Below, piece after piece: positions 7,934-14,582 of a DNA stretch of 26,632 bases. The stretch spans positions 1-26,632 of the forward strand of contig JAEZIW010000179.1 in NCBI GenBank assembly GCA_023436525.1. The letters are read 5' to 3'. The notes under the pieces are model-generated. The model was not told the DNA's origin, made no database searches, and saw only the letters and a list, made by a program, of their open reading frames with translations. How positions within the stretch are numbered: the first letter of the stretch is position 1; each line of letters starts with the position of its first letter. Origin of the DNA: Bacillota bacterium (GTDB lineage Bacteria > Bacillota > Clostridia > Christensenellales > SZUA-584). The translations under genes were made by a program, and so were the position numbers.

Positions 7934-8446
7934 TTAGTTCTTTGGTGCTAATATCATGAACATACTCCGGCCTTCCATTTTGGTCCCCTTCTCCATCACG
8001 GCATCATCCTGCACCATGGTAAAGAACTCTTCCATCACTTCGCGCCCCAAATCCGTATGTGTCATTTGCCTTCCTCTAAAGCGCAGCGATATTTTAACCT
8101 TATCGCCCGCCTTCAAGAATTTGCTCACGCTTTTCGCTTTCACATCAAGATCGTGCTTGTCGATGTTGGTAGACAGCCGCATCTCCTTGATCGTGATGAT
8201 ATGCTGATTTTTCTTCGCCTCTTTTTGCTTCTTAGACTGCTCAAACCGAAATTTCCCGTAATCCATGATCTTGCACACCGGCGGTTGCGCATTCGGAGAA
8301 ATTTTGACAAGATCAAGCCCTTTTTCTTCAGCAATTCTCATCGCCTCACGCGCAGACATGATCCCCATTTGTTCACCGTCGTCGGAAACCACGCGGACAC
8401 TCGAATCCCGAATCTGCTCGTTAATCTGATGCTCGTTTGCGATAAT
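7934..8446 (-). CDS. infC: Translation initiation factor IF-3 (probable ATT start)
   Basis: IF-3 binds the 30S subunit, blocks premature 50S joining and checks start-codon choice. The protein has 170 residues, with the linker-side QPPVCKIMDYGKFRFEQSKKQ and the C-terminal ISLRFRGRQMTHTDLG segments of the family. An in-frame ATG exists at 8458, but it is part of ATGGAGGTG, whose GGAGGT (8451-8456) is a perfect Shine-Dalgarno site. Initiation therefore most likely occurs at the ATT at 8444-8446, four bases later, giving a protein that begins MIANEHQINEQIRD. Rare AUU starts are an established way by which IF-3 limits its own synthesis. A long attenuator leader precedes the gene. Identity is certain; the ATT start is inference from spacing. 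Confidence 0.96.
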   Translation of the reverse strand: MIANEHQINEQIRDSSVRVVSDDGEQMGIMSAREAMRIAEEKGLDLVKISPNAQPPVCKIMDYGKFRFEQSKKQKEAKKNQHIITIKEMRLSTNIDKHDLDVKAKSVSKFLKAGDKVKISLRFRGRQMTHTDLGREVMEEFFTMVQDDAVMEKGTKMEGRSMFMILAPKN

Positions 8447-8505
8447 AAACACCTCCATAAAATGTTACAAACACAAGCGTTAACCTATTTCTTGAAAATA
8501 CCCAT

Positions 8506-8532
8506 AAAAAAAACGGGTGACAATACCCGTTT
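8506..8532 (-). terminator. Attenuator terminator in the infC leader
   Basis: On the minus strand AAACGGGT-ATTGTC-ACCCGTTT (8511-8532) forms an 8-bp stem with a 6-base loop and continues into eight T residues. It lies about 60 bases before the infC start, inside its transcript, so it should stop transcription early when formed. Confidence 0.9.
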
Positions 8533-8605
8533 ACAAGCGATTAAGACTGCTTACCGTATCTGGCCGATGCCGACAGGTGAGAAACGGGCGTTTCTTCTTT
8601 CAAGC
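8506..8605 (-). ncRNA. L20-type autoregulatory leader of infC-rpmI-rplT
   Basis: The roughly 100-base leader contains AGAAACG-CC-CGTTTCT (about 8581-8597), a perfect 7-bp hairpin, and later the attenuator stem. CCCGTTT in the first element can instead pair with AAACGGG, the left arm of the terminator. The two folds are mutually exclusive, the expected logic of an antiterminator. In Bacillus the same operon is controlled by L20 binding to such a leader. Assignment rests on gene context plus these alternative pairings; I could not run a covariance model. Confidence 0.75.
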
Positions 8606-8611
8606 TTCTGT

Positions 8612-8640
8612 ACTTTATCATAATTACTGCCGTCTGTCAA
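8612..8640 (-). promoter_or_regulatory. Promoter of infC-rpmI-rplT
   Basis: On the minus strand, a perfect TTGACA (8635-8640) lies 17 bases from TAAAGT (8612-8617), with an extended TG one base before the -10. The -35 overlaps the stop codon of the upstream flavoprotein gene. Transcription should start near 8605. Confidence 0.8.
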
Positions 8641-9848
8641 CAGTTAAAACCCGCAAGATAACCGGTGGAAAACGCGATCTGCAAATTGTACCCGCCTGTC
8701 AGCGCATCCACGTCAATCACCTCACCCGCAAAAAACAGCCCTTCGCACAGCTTGCTTTGCATGGTAGACGGATCGATGCCGCGCACATCCACGCCGCCGC
8801 GCGTAATGACGGCTTCCGCAATGGGCCTCTTGCCTTTCACGTTAAGGCGTAAGCCCTTCAAAGCCGCGCACAGCGCACTTCGCTGCTCCCGTGTGATCGA
8901 GTGCGCTTTTGTGCTTAAATCGATACCGCTGGCCGATGCAATCAACAGCGACAGCTTCGCCGGCACCAGCCCGGCGAGCACATTGGCAAAGTCCTTGTTC
9001 GCCTTTTCCGAAAAATCACGCAGCAGACGGTTATCCAGCGTTTTTAAATCCAGCGCGGGTTTAAAGTCTATCATCGCTTCATAACCCTCATCGCTCTCCA
9101 TATAGGCACTGGCCGACAGCACCAGCGGGCCGGATATGCCGGTATGGGTGATCAGCAGCTCCCCCTGCTCTTTGCAAACAGTTTTCTTGCCTTTTATCAG
9201 CGCGAACCCCACGTTTTTAAGCGTGATGCCCGCGTACTCTCTCATATCCTCAGCCGTATCCAGCCCGACCAGCGAGGCACTCGGTGTTTCAATTTTATGA
9301 CCGAATTCTTTCGCAAACGCGTAGCCGTCTCCCGTCGACCCGGTGGACGGGTACGATACGCCACCTGTCGCGACGATTACGCTGTCGAACAGATGCTCTT
9401 TACCACCGACCATGATGCCCGTCACGCGCCCGTCTTGCGCCGTGATACCGTTGACGCCGATACCCAGCTTAACCTTAACGCCCGCGTTCATCAGCGCCTT
9501 ACCCAAGGCCTTTAACACATCGCTTGATTTATCGGACACCGGAAACACACGACCGCCCCGCTCCGTTTTCAGCGGCAGCCCGAGGCTTTCCAGCAGCGCC
9601 ATCAGCTGTGTGTTGTCAAACGTATAAAACGCGCTGTATAAAAAGGCGCCGTTGTGCACGACGCTTTGGAAAAAATCCTCGATCGGCGCGGCGTTGGTTA
9701 TGTTGCAGCGCCCTTTTCCCGTAATGTATAGCTTTTTGCCCAGTTTCTCGTTTTTCTCAAACAGCGTGACGTTATGCCCGCTGCGCGCGGCTGCCAGCGC
9801 GGCTATCATGCCCGCGGGCCCGCCGCCGATCACACATATTTTACGCAT
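8637..9848 (-). CDS. HI0933/BaiN-like FAD-dependent oxidoreductase
   Basis: This is a flavoprotein of the HI0933/YhiN family, often annotated as NAD(P)/FAD-dependent oxidoreductase or aminoacetone oxidase family enzyme. The physiological substrate is not established for most members. It has 403 residues. The N-terminal dinucleotide-binding motif GGGPAG is at residues 8-13, followed by FEKNEKLGKKLYITGKGRCNITN, a family hallmark. VIVATGGVSYPSTGSTGDGY and the C-terminal GLFFAGEVIDVDALTGGYNLQ segment are the other FAD-contact blocks. Its ATG overlaps the end of the RpiR-type gene by 8 bases (shared ATGCGTAA), so the two are translationally coupled. Family assignment is firm; BaiN-type bile acid activity is not implied. 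Confidence 0.92.
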   Translation of the reverse strand: MRKICVIGGGPAGMIAALAAARSGHNVTLFEKNEKLGKKLYITGKGRCNITNAAPIEDFFQSVVHNGAFLYSAFYTFDNTQLMALLESLGLPLKTERGGRVFPVSDKSSDVLKALGKALMNAGVKVKLGIGVNGITAQDGRVTGIMVGGKEHLFDSVIVATGGVSYPSTGSTGDGYAFAKEFGHKIETPSASLVGLDTAEDMREYAGITLKNVGFALIKGKKTVCKEQGELLITHTGISGPLVLSASAYMESDEGYEAMIDFKPALDLKTLDNRLLRDFSEKANKDFANVLAGLVPAKLSLLIASASGIDLSTKAHSITREQRSALCAALKGLRLNVKGKRPIAEAVITRGGVDVRGIDPSTMQSKLCEGLFFAGEVIDVDALTGGYNLQIAFSTGYLAGFNC

Positions 9849-10713
9849 CTATATCTTCCTTGCCCGTATACACATCATACTGCAGCCACAGATCCTCCAG
9901 CATCTCAAAGTTCTGTTTGAGGCCGTCTTTCTTACGCATACCAACCAACAGCACCAGCGCGTTCACCACGCTGATGGGCGTCACGAGCGAATCGATAAAC
10001 AGATTCATATCCGAATTGACAAACAGGTTCGCATCCGCCGCGTTGGCCAGCGGCGAAAGCTCGTTGTCGGTAATGCCGAGTATTGTGGCACCGTTCTTTT
10101 TCGCAAAATTCACGCCGTCCATGGTTCGCGACGAATAGCGCGGAAAGCTGATGGCCACCACCAGATCTCCCTTGCCTGCGTGCAGCAGATGCCCGAATAT
10201 ATCGCCGCCGATGCTCGACGACACAAGGCTTGTTTCACTGATGATGTAATTGAGATAGTACCAGAAGAACAGCGCGAGCGGTGCGCTGGATCTCAAGCCG
10301 AGTATATAGACGCGCTTGGCGGAAAGTATCATATCCGCCGCTTTTTGCATCATTTCATAATCAAGAACCTCGCGTATGTGTCGCAGGCTCGTGATATCGT
10401 TGCGCACAGCCCACCTGACCAGCTCCTCCTCGGTCATGTCCGATCCGAGCCCCATGCGCTGAACATTGGTCAGCTTGGTGCGGATCAGCTCCTGCAGCTT
10501 TTTTTGCAGCTCCGGGTAACCGTCGTACCCGAGGGCACAGGCAAACCGCACCACGGTAGATTCACTCACGCCCACCGTTTCGCCGAGCCGCGATGCGGTG
10601 ATAAAGGCCGCTGTATCGTAATGATCGATAATATACGCTGCAATGGCGCGATGCCCTTTGCTCATTGAGCTTTGCCGCTCTTTAATGATCTTTATGATAT
10701 CGTTGCCTTGCAT
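9841..10713 (-). CDS. MurR/RpiR-family transcriptional regulator
   Basis: This is a DNA-binding regulator with an N-terminal RpiR helix-turn-helix (about residues 15-75, including ASRLGETVGVSESTVVRFA and LGYDGYPELQ) and a C-terminal SIS sugar-phosphate-binding domain (about 125-260, with VYILGLRSSAPLA and GDLVVAISFPRYSSRT). Such proteins usually sense a phosphorylated sugar. The length, 290 residues, is typical. The ATG at 10713 has GGGGGA about nine bases upstream. It shares an 8-base overlap with the flavoprotein gene, an arrangement that suggests one functional unit, but no sugar-catabolic gene is adjacent, so the ligand and targets are unknown. Confidence 0.92.
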   Translation of the reverse strand: MQGNDIIKIIKERQSSMSKGHRAIAAYIIDHYDTAAFITASRLGETVGVSESTVVRFACALGYDGYPELQKKLQELIRTKLTNVQRMGLGSDMTEEELVRWAVRNDITSLRHIREVLDYEMMQKAADMILSAKRVYILGLRSSAPLALFFWYYLNYIISETSLVSSSIGGDIFGHLLHAGKGDLVVAISFPRYSSRTMDGVNFAKKNGATILGITDNELSPLANAADANLFVNSDMNLFIDSLVTPISVVNALVLLVGMRKKDGLKQNFEMLEDLWLQYDVYTGKEDIDA

Positions 10714-10747
10714 GTCATTTCTTCCCCCATCCGTCTTTATGCCATAT

Positions 10748-10775
10748 ATTCTATCATACCCTGTTAAAAATGCAA
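10748..10775 (-). promoter_or_regulatory. Candidate promoter for the RpiR-flavoprotein pair
   Basis: On the minus strand, TTGCAT (10770-10775) and TAGAAT (10748-10753) are 16 bases apart, with TGA directly before the -10 (extended -10). It overlaps the 3' end of surE, so the pair may be expressed separately from surE. Confidence 0.5.
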
Positions 10776-11540
10776 TTTCATTTTTTCAATCCTGCAAGCA
10801 AGTGCCGCCATCCTGTCTCTTGCTGTCAGATCGAACCGAATGGGCGTCAGTGAAGCAAACCCCGAGCGCACGGCTGCCACGTCTGTTTCCTCCTCAGCCG
10901 GTTCCTCACGCATCGTACCGGTCACCCATATATACTCTCTGCCGTGCGGGTCGTTGCGCAGCTCCACTTCGTCGTCGTAGGCGGTCCGCCCCTGAACGGC
11001 GGCTTTCACACCCTGAATTTTGGGCAGCGCCAGATCGGGCACATTGAGATTATACATCACGTTTTCCGGTTCACCGTCGAAAAAACCGCTGTCTATCACG
11101 CGTGCAGCAATTTCTGCAGCGCTTTCAAAATGCTCTGCAAAATGAGACGCGGCCGACACAGCCATCGCCTTATAGCCCATAATCGCAGCATCCAGAGCGG
11201 CAGCCACTGTGCCCGAATAAAGTATGTCTGACCCTAAGTTCGCACCATGATTGATGCCTGAAACAACAAGATCGACCTTGCCGTTTAATATATGGGCAAT
11301 GCCGATCTTTGTACAATCCACAGGTTGTCCGTCTACCACGTAGCAGGGAATTGTCTCCAGCCCTGCCGGCTGTGTTTTTGTCACACGAAGCGGACGGTAT
11401 ATGGTAATGGAATGTGATGTCGCGCTGCGTTCCGACTCGGGTGCGACCACAGTGACATCATGTTTGTCTTTTAGCCGGGCCGCCAGCGTTCTTAAGCCTT
11501 TGGCATGTATGCCGTCATCATTCACTAATAGTATACGCAT
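10764..11540 (-). CDS. surE: 5'/3'-nucleotidase SurE
   Basis: SurE is a metal-dependent phosphatase that dephosphorylates nucleoside monophosphates and is linked to stationary-phase survival. It has 258 residues. The N-terminus MRILLVNDDGIHAKGL holds the metal-binding Asp pair (residues 8-9). The SATSHSITIY segment, then VVDGQPVDCTKIG and SGINHGANLGSDILYSGTVAAA, are the canonical SurE blocks. The ATG at 11540 has GGGAGGG four bases upstream. A strong promoter lies just ahead and overlaps the stop of the carboxypeptidase gene, so surE is probably independently transcribed. Confidence 0.96.
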   Translation of the reverse strand: MRILLVNDDGIHAKGLRTLAARLKDKHDVTVVAPESERSATSHSITIYRPLRVTKTQPAGLETIPCYVVDGQPVDCTKIGIAHILNGKVDLVVSGINHGANLGSDILYSGTVAAALDAAIMGYKAMAVSAASHFAEHFESAAEIAARVIDSGFFDGEPENVMYNLNVPDLALPKIQGVKAAVQGRTAYDDEVELRNDPHGREYIWVTGTMREEPAEEETDVAAVRSGFASLTPIRFDLTARDRMAALACRIEKMKLHF

Positions 11541-11557
11541 TATTCCCTCCCCGCCTC

Positions 11558-11586
11558 ATTTTACAGGAGGGTCAAAAGGCTGTCAA
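11558..11586 (-). promoter_or_regulatory. Promoter of surE
   Basis: On the minus strand, a perfect TTGACA (11581-11586) is followed after 17 bases by TAAAAT (11558-11563, one mismatch). The predicted start is near 11551, giving a very short leader that still holds the surE ribosome site. Confidence 0.75.
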
Positions 11587-11588
11587 CG

Positions 11589-12728
11589 TCACGTGAACAA
11601 CCACCACGTGAGCACACGTTTAAAGGCATTCGCAAAATTGCGTTCGTCCACGCTGTCTGCCGCCACCGCATCCACACGGCCGATCTCCGCACCGTCCAGC
11701 AGTATTCGCAGATACCCAAGCACCTGCCCTTTCTCTATCGGTGCCGTTATGTTTTCGAGCAGCACAAGCTCTTTTTCCAACGAAGCTTCTTTGCCCTTTT
11801 CAATCAGCGTGGAAAAGCCCTGCCCCGCATACACGTCGATAAACGGCTCGGTACCGCCCGCGATGGCCAAATCGCTCCCGAGCTTTTGCCCTTCCGTCAC
11901 CAGCGTTTTGGCTGTGAATCCGGCGAACGCGTAGTCAAACGCGGCTTTTGCGTCGTCAAAGCGTGTTTGGCTAATCGGCGCGCCCAGTTCAATATAGATA
12001 AACCGTCCGCCGCTGCGCTTCACTGTCGCTGCAATGCAGTATCCCGCCGCGCCAGACGAACCCGTTGCCACGCCGTCGGACCCCTCGTAAAAGCGTACCA
12101 GCTTGTTTTGGTTCACCATTTCTGTTTTGCGTCCATCCGGATGCGAATAGTTATCCATCCAGATGCTGCTCCATTTATAAAACAACGAATATTTCACAAG
12201 CTCCCGGCAAATCGTTGCTGCGTCTCTCGCGCTGATTTTCTGCTCGTCTCCAAGGCCGGTGGCGTTCACAAACGTTGCGCCGATACCCAGAGCCCCTGCC
12301 TTTTTGTTCATCATCTCAACGAATGCATCCTCGCTGCCCGCCGTTTTTTCGGCAAGTGTCACCGCCGCGTCATTGGCGCTGCATACAATCACAGCTTTAA
12401 GCAGGTCTTCCACCTTATGTGTGCTGTTTGCATCAAGAAAAGCCTGCGTACCACCCATAGATGCCGCATAGTCACTGACGGTTGCCGTATCGCTGAGTGA
12501 AAGCCGCCCCGATTGCTCGGCTTCCAGCAACAGCAGTATCGTCATCACCTTGGCAACGCTGGCGCAAGGCAGCTGTTCGTCGGCGTTTTTCTCCGCCATC
12601 ACATTTCCCGAGCCTGCGTCAATCAGTATATAGGCTTTTGCATTGGCTTCAAAACCCTGCGCGTATGCCGTCACCGTGAACGCAAAGATCATCACGAACA
12701 CAAGCGCGGCCAGAATTATTTTTTTCAT
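11589..12728 (-). CDS. D-alanyl-D-alanine carboxypeptidase (S11, DacF-like) with altered KTG motif
   Basis: This is a secreted penicillin-binding protein homologue of 379 residues. Active S11 enzymes remove the terminal D-Ala of peptidoglycan stem peptides. A signal peptide (MKKIILAALVFVMIFAFTVT, cleavage likely after AYA, residue 23) leads it outside the membrane. The acyl-enzyme motif SVAK is at 57-60 and the SxN motif SAN at 117-119. The third motif, normally KTG, reads ATG: residues 219-223 are GVATG, with GCA (Ala) at 12066-12068. The surrounding SDG and AAGYC match the family, so the position is not in doubt. A C-terminal beta-rich PBP5_C-like domain and a final hydrophobic WWLF follow. 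Loss of the Lys suggests weak or lost catalysis. The ATG has AAGGGG ten bases upstream. Confidence 0.9.
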   Translation of the reverse strand: MKKIILAALVFVMIFAFTVTAYAQGFEANAKAYILIDAGSGNVMAEKNADEQLPCASVAKVMTILLLLEAEQSGRLSLSDTATVSDYAASMGGTQAFLDANSTHKVEDLLKAVIVCSANDAAVTLAEKTAGSEDAFVEMMNKKAGALGIGATFVNATGLGDEQKISARDAATICRELVKYSLFYKWSSIWMDNYSHPDGRKTEMVNQNKLVRFYEGSDGVATGSSGAAGYCIAATVKRSGGRFIYIELGAPISQTRFDDAKAAFDYAFAGFTAKTLVTEGQKLGSDLAIAGGTEPFIDVYAGQGFSTLIEKGKEASLEKELVLLENITAPIEKGQVLGYLRILLDGAEIGRVDAVAADSVDERNFANAFKRVLTWWLFT

Positions 12729-12854
12729 AACCGAATATCCCCTTTTTTGCTTTTACGCTTAGTTTCTCCCGAAGATTGGGCGGATATTCTTATAAGCGCG
12801 GCGCTCACTCAGCGCGGGTTGATAACGGGGGAAAAAAAAGATATAATCTGTCAC
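12729..12854. promoter_or_regulatory. Divergent intergenic region between the carboxypeptidase and NlpC/P60 genes
   Basis: This 126-base gap holds the divergent starts of the carboxypeptidase (minus) and the secreted NlpC/P60-type gene (plus). The plus-strand promoter is clear. For the minus strand I see only the ribosome site and a TATAAG-like -10 with no good -35. GCGCT-CACTC-AGCGC (about 12800-12814) is a small dyad between them. Confidence 0.4.
12819..12847 (+). promoter_or_regulatory. Promoter of the NlpC/P60 gene, placing the start at the ATG
   Basis: TTGATA (12819-12824) and a perfect TATAAT (12842-12847) are 17 bases apart. Only seven bases separate the -10 from the ATG at 12855, so transcription should begin at or next to the start codon. 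Confidence 0.75.
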
Positions 12855-13553
12855 ATGAATACATTCACGAAAATCATCGTTGTGTTGCTGCTGTGCTTTG
12901 CTATGGCGCTTTCGGCTGCGTGCGCTGTGCTGAGTGCCGAAGAAACAGAAGCAGAACGTGCTTATTATGAGCAAAAATATGCAAATGAACCGGAGCCGGA
13001 AGGTGACGTCGCGGCGCTGCTCAAAATTCTTGACACCTGTGTGGGCGGCCAGTATATTATTGCGGGCCAAGCCACGCCGATTACTGATGAGTTTATAGGC
13101 GCGATGAACAAAAAATACTCGGATTATTTTTCCGGCGGACGCCTTGACTATCTGCAAAACATTGCGAATAAAGCCGAGCAGGAGGGCTTTTCGTTCCCCC
13201 AAGATTATGCGTGGGACTGCAGCGGTTTGTGGTGGTATGCTGCCAACGAAGCGGGGCTTTACAGTGAGTATACCGACCGCACCGCCAACGACACCTATTA
13301 CGACTACTGTACACCGATTGATAAAGAAGATCTGAAACCCGGCGATATCGTGTTCATGATGGGTGCGGACGGGCATATTTCGCACATGGGCATCATGGGC
13401 CGCCATGGCTATATCTATGAAGCGGCCAGCGGGTATGTCGGCGTGGTGTGCAAGCGCACCATCGACAAGCGCGTTTATAATAATATAATAACCGATGATC
13501 TGGTGGTCAGCTTGAATTGGAACGCGTTCGGCAGGCCGAAAATATTTGAATAG
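12855..13553 (+). CDS. Secreted NlpC/P60-type cysteine peptidase-like protein
   Basis: This is the only plus-strand gene. It encodes 232 residues: a signal peptide (hydrophobic residues 7-27, cleavage likely after VLSA), a 90-residue spacer, then a compact NlpC/P60-like domain. Visible motifs are WDCSG with the nucleophile Cys122, KPGDIVFM (161-168), and the ISHMGI histidine (His177). Family members cleave peptidoglycan stem peptides outside the cell. The open frame extends farther upstream, but that part overlaps the carboxypeptidase gene; MNTFTK is the natural signal-peptide start and has no ribosome site. The promoter fits a leaderless mRNA. It converges on the following minus-strand gene with a 3-base gap. 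The domain call is good, the exact bond cleaved unknown. Confidence 0.85.
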   Translation: MNTFTKIIVVLLLCFAMALSAACAVLSAEETEAERAYYEQKYANEPEPEGDVAALLKILDTCVGGQYIIAGQATPITDEFIGAMNKKYSDYFSGGRLDYLQNIANKAEQEGFSFPQDYAWDCSGLWWYAANEAGLYSEYTDRTANDTYYDYCTPIDKEDLKPGDIVFMMGADGHISHMGIMGRHGYIYEAASGYVGVVCKRTIDKRVYNNIITDDLVVSLNWNAFGRPKIFE

Positions 13554-13556
13554 CAG

Positions 13557-14012
13557 TTACGCGATGCTTTTGTATGCTGCGAAGCTGTTTGCGAAATGGC
13601 CGACGGCCAGCACCAGCGCCGCCGCGAGCAGCCAACCCGACTGAATCCAGACGGCAATGAAAGCAAAGGCCAGCACCGGAAACACCGCCATCGGTATCGG
13701 GATAAGCAGGAACGGCGCAAAAAGCAATTTGACATCTCTTTTTAACGCGTATCTGAACCAGAGGCCGTAATAGGCTGCCACACAAACAACCGCTATGTAA
13801 AACCAAAGGTTAGTATCGGCCGATTCAATAAACCCTTGCGAAAAAACAGGCAGCAGAAAACAAGAGACCTGCCCTGCGCGCTCGATCATTGTCATCAAGG
13901 CGCCCGCGCTTCCCACTTTCTCAGGCATATTTTTCGGTGGAAGAAGAATCATCAAAAGATTTGGAAGCAGTATAACGCACGTGATCAGCAAACCGATTAA
14001 AGAAAACCCCAT
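13557..14012 (-). CDS. Unidentified integral membrane protein
   Basis: I do not recognise this family. From the ATG at 14012 the protein has 151 residues and about five hydrophobic segments: the N-terminus (MGFSLIGLLITCVILLPN), one around CFLLPVFS, and three in the second half, with the short basic loop YALKRDVK. GGAGG lies four bases before this ATG. An in-frame ATG at 14093 would add 27 polar residues and has GAGAGG eight bases upstream, so the start is undecided. A good promoter lies upstream. Its stop is 3 bases from the stop of the convergent NlpC/P60-type gene, and I see no terminator between them. Confidence 0.7.
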   Translation of the reverse strand: MGFSLIGLLITCVILLPNLLMILLPPKNMPEKVGSAGALMTMIERAGQVSCFLLPVFSQGFIESADTNLWFYIAVVCVAAYYGLWFRYALKRDVKLLFAPFLLIPIPMAVFPVLAFAFIAVWIQSGWLLAAALVLAVGHFANSFAAYKSIA

Positions 14013-14147
14013 AAACCCTCCTGACGGCTTAATACACTCGTGTCCACATGGCATATTTATCAGTAACTCATACGACAGCGCAGTTAACCTCATACCATGA
14101 TCCTCTCCGAGGACTCATACAAACTTTTAGATATATCTTTTAGATGC

Positions 14148-14176
14148 ACTTTATGTTCTCACTCATCAATTGTCAA
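14148..14176 (-). promoter_or_regulatory. Promoter of the unidentified membrane protein gene
   Basis: On the minus strand, TTGACA (14171-14176) and TAAAGT (14148-14153) lie 17 bases apart, the same hexamers as the infC promoter. The leader would be about 50 bases to the 14093 start or about 130 to the 14012 start. It includes ATCTAAAAG twice and a TCCTC-GGA-GAGGA hairpin. Confidence 0.65.
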
Positions 14177-14185
14177 TATGGCAAT

Positions 14186-14228
14186 AAAAAAGACGCACAC
14201 ACACCGCATACGTCTGTGGTCCTTTTTT
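14186..14228. terminator. Terminator after the 56-residue ORF, possibly bidirectional
   Basis: AAAAAAG and CTTTTTT arms (14186-14192, 14222-14228) extend through AC/GT and CACA/TGTG pairs, with one bulged base on each side and a 15-base loop. On the minus strand it follows the micro-ORF stop by 10 bases and ends in a T run. The A/T arms also give a T run on the plus strand. Confidence 0.65.
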
Positions 14229-14238
14229 AGCGCAATGG

Positions 14239-14409
14239 TTATTTTGGCTTAGCCTTGCCGCAGCGAAGCATATTGACTATCAAAATGCTAAATATGATGG
14301 TGTAGACAACGATTAACATGATGCCTTGAATCGGTCTTGGAATCACAGCCGAAATTGATTCAGCCGGATATGAAAGAAGTATAAGTATGGGTTGTATCAA
14401 AAATACCAT
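14239..14409 (-). CDS. 56-residue hydrophobic small protein
   Basis: This short gene begins MVFLIQPILILL and ends MLRCGKAKPK. It has two hydrophobic stretches: residues 2-13, and a longer one around 29-48 (GIMLIVVYTIIFSILIVNML) that should span the membrane, followed by a short positive tail that suggests a cytoplasmic C-terminus. GGGAGG lies eight bases before the ATG, and a terminator hairpin follows the TAA by 10 bases. That ribosome site, ORF and terminator together make a real gene likely. I do not recognise the family, and I found no convincing promoter in the 100 bases upstream. It lies between two terminators, so it should be a single-gene transcript. Confidence 0.65.
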   Translation of the reverse strand: MVFLIQPILILLSYPAESISAVIPRPIQGIMLIVVYTIIFSILIVNMLRCGKAKPK

Positions 14410-14520
14410 TTTTTCAACCTCCCTCTTCTATGACAGTATACATATGCCGATACATTCTATTCGTTTTCAAGATGTATTATTCTGCGTTTTTGATCTTATC
14501 ACTAAGTTATTTGTCGACAT

Positions 14521-14549
14521 AAAAAGGCTCTCCGTCAAAGCAGAAAGCC
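14521..14549 (-). terminator. Rho-independent terminator of deoB-punA
   Basis: On the minus strand GGCTTTCTG (14541-14549) pairs with CGGAGAGCC (14526-14534; two G-T pairs) around CTTTGA, followed by TTTTT. It lies 33 bases past the punA stop codon. Confidence 0.85.
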
Positions 14550-14582
14550 CCATAAGATACAAATATATATATGGACTGTTGA

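Noticed and set aside
12513..12854. Upstream extension of the NlpC/P60 frame
   Set aside because: It runs antisense through the carboxypeptidase gene; the signal peptide at 12855 and the promoter mark the real start.
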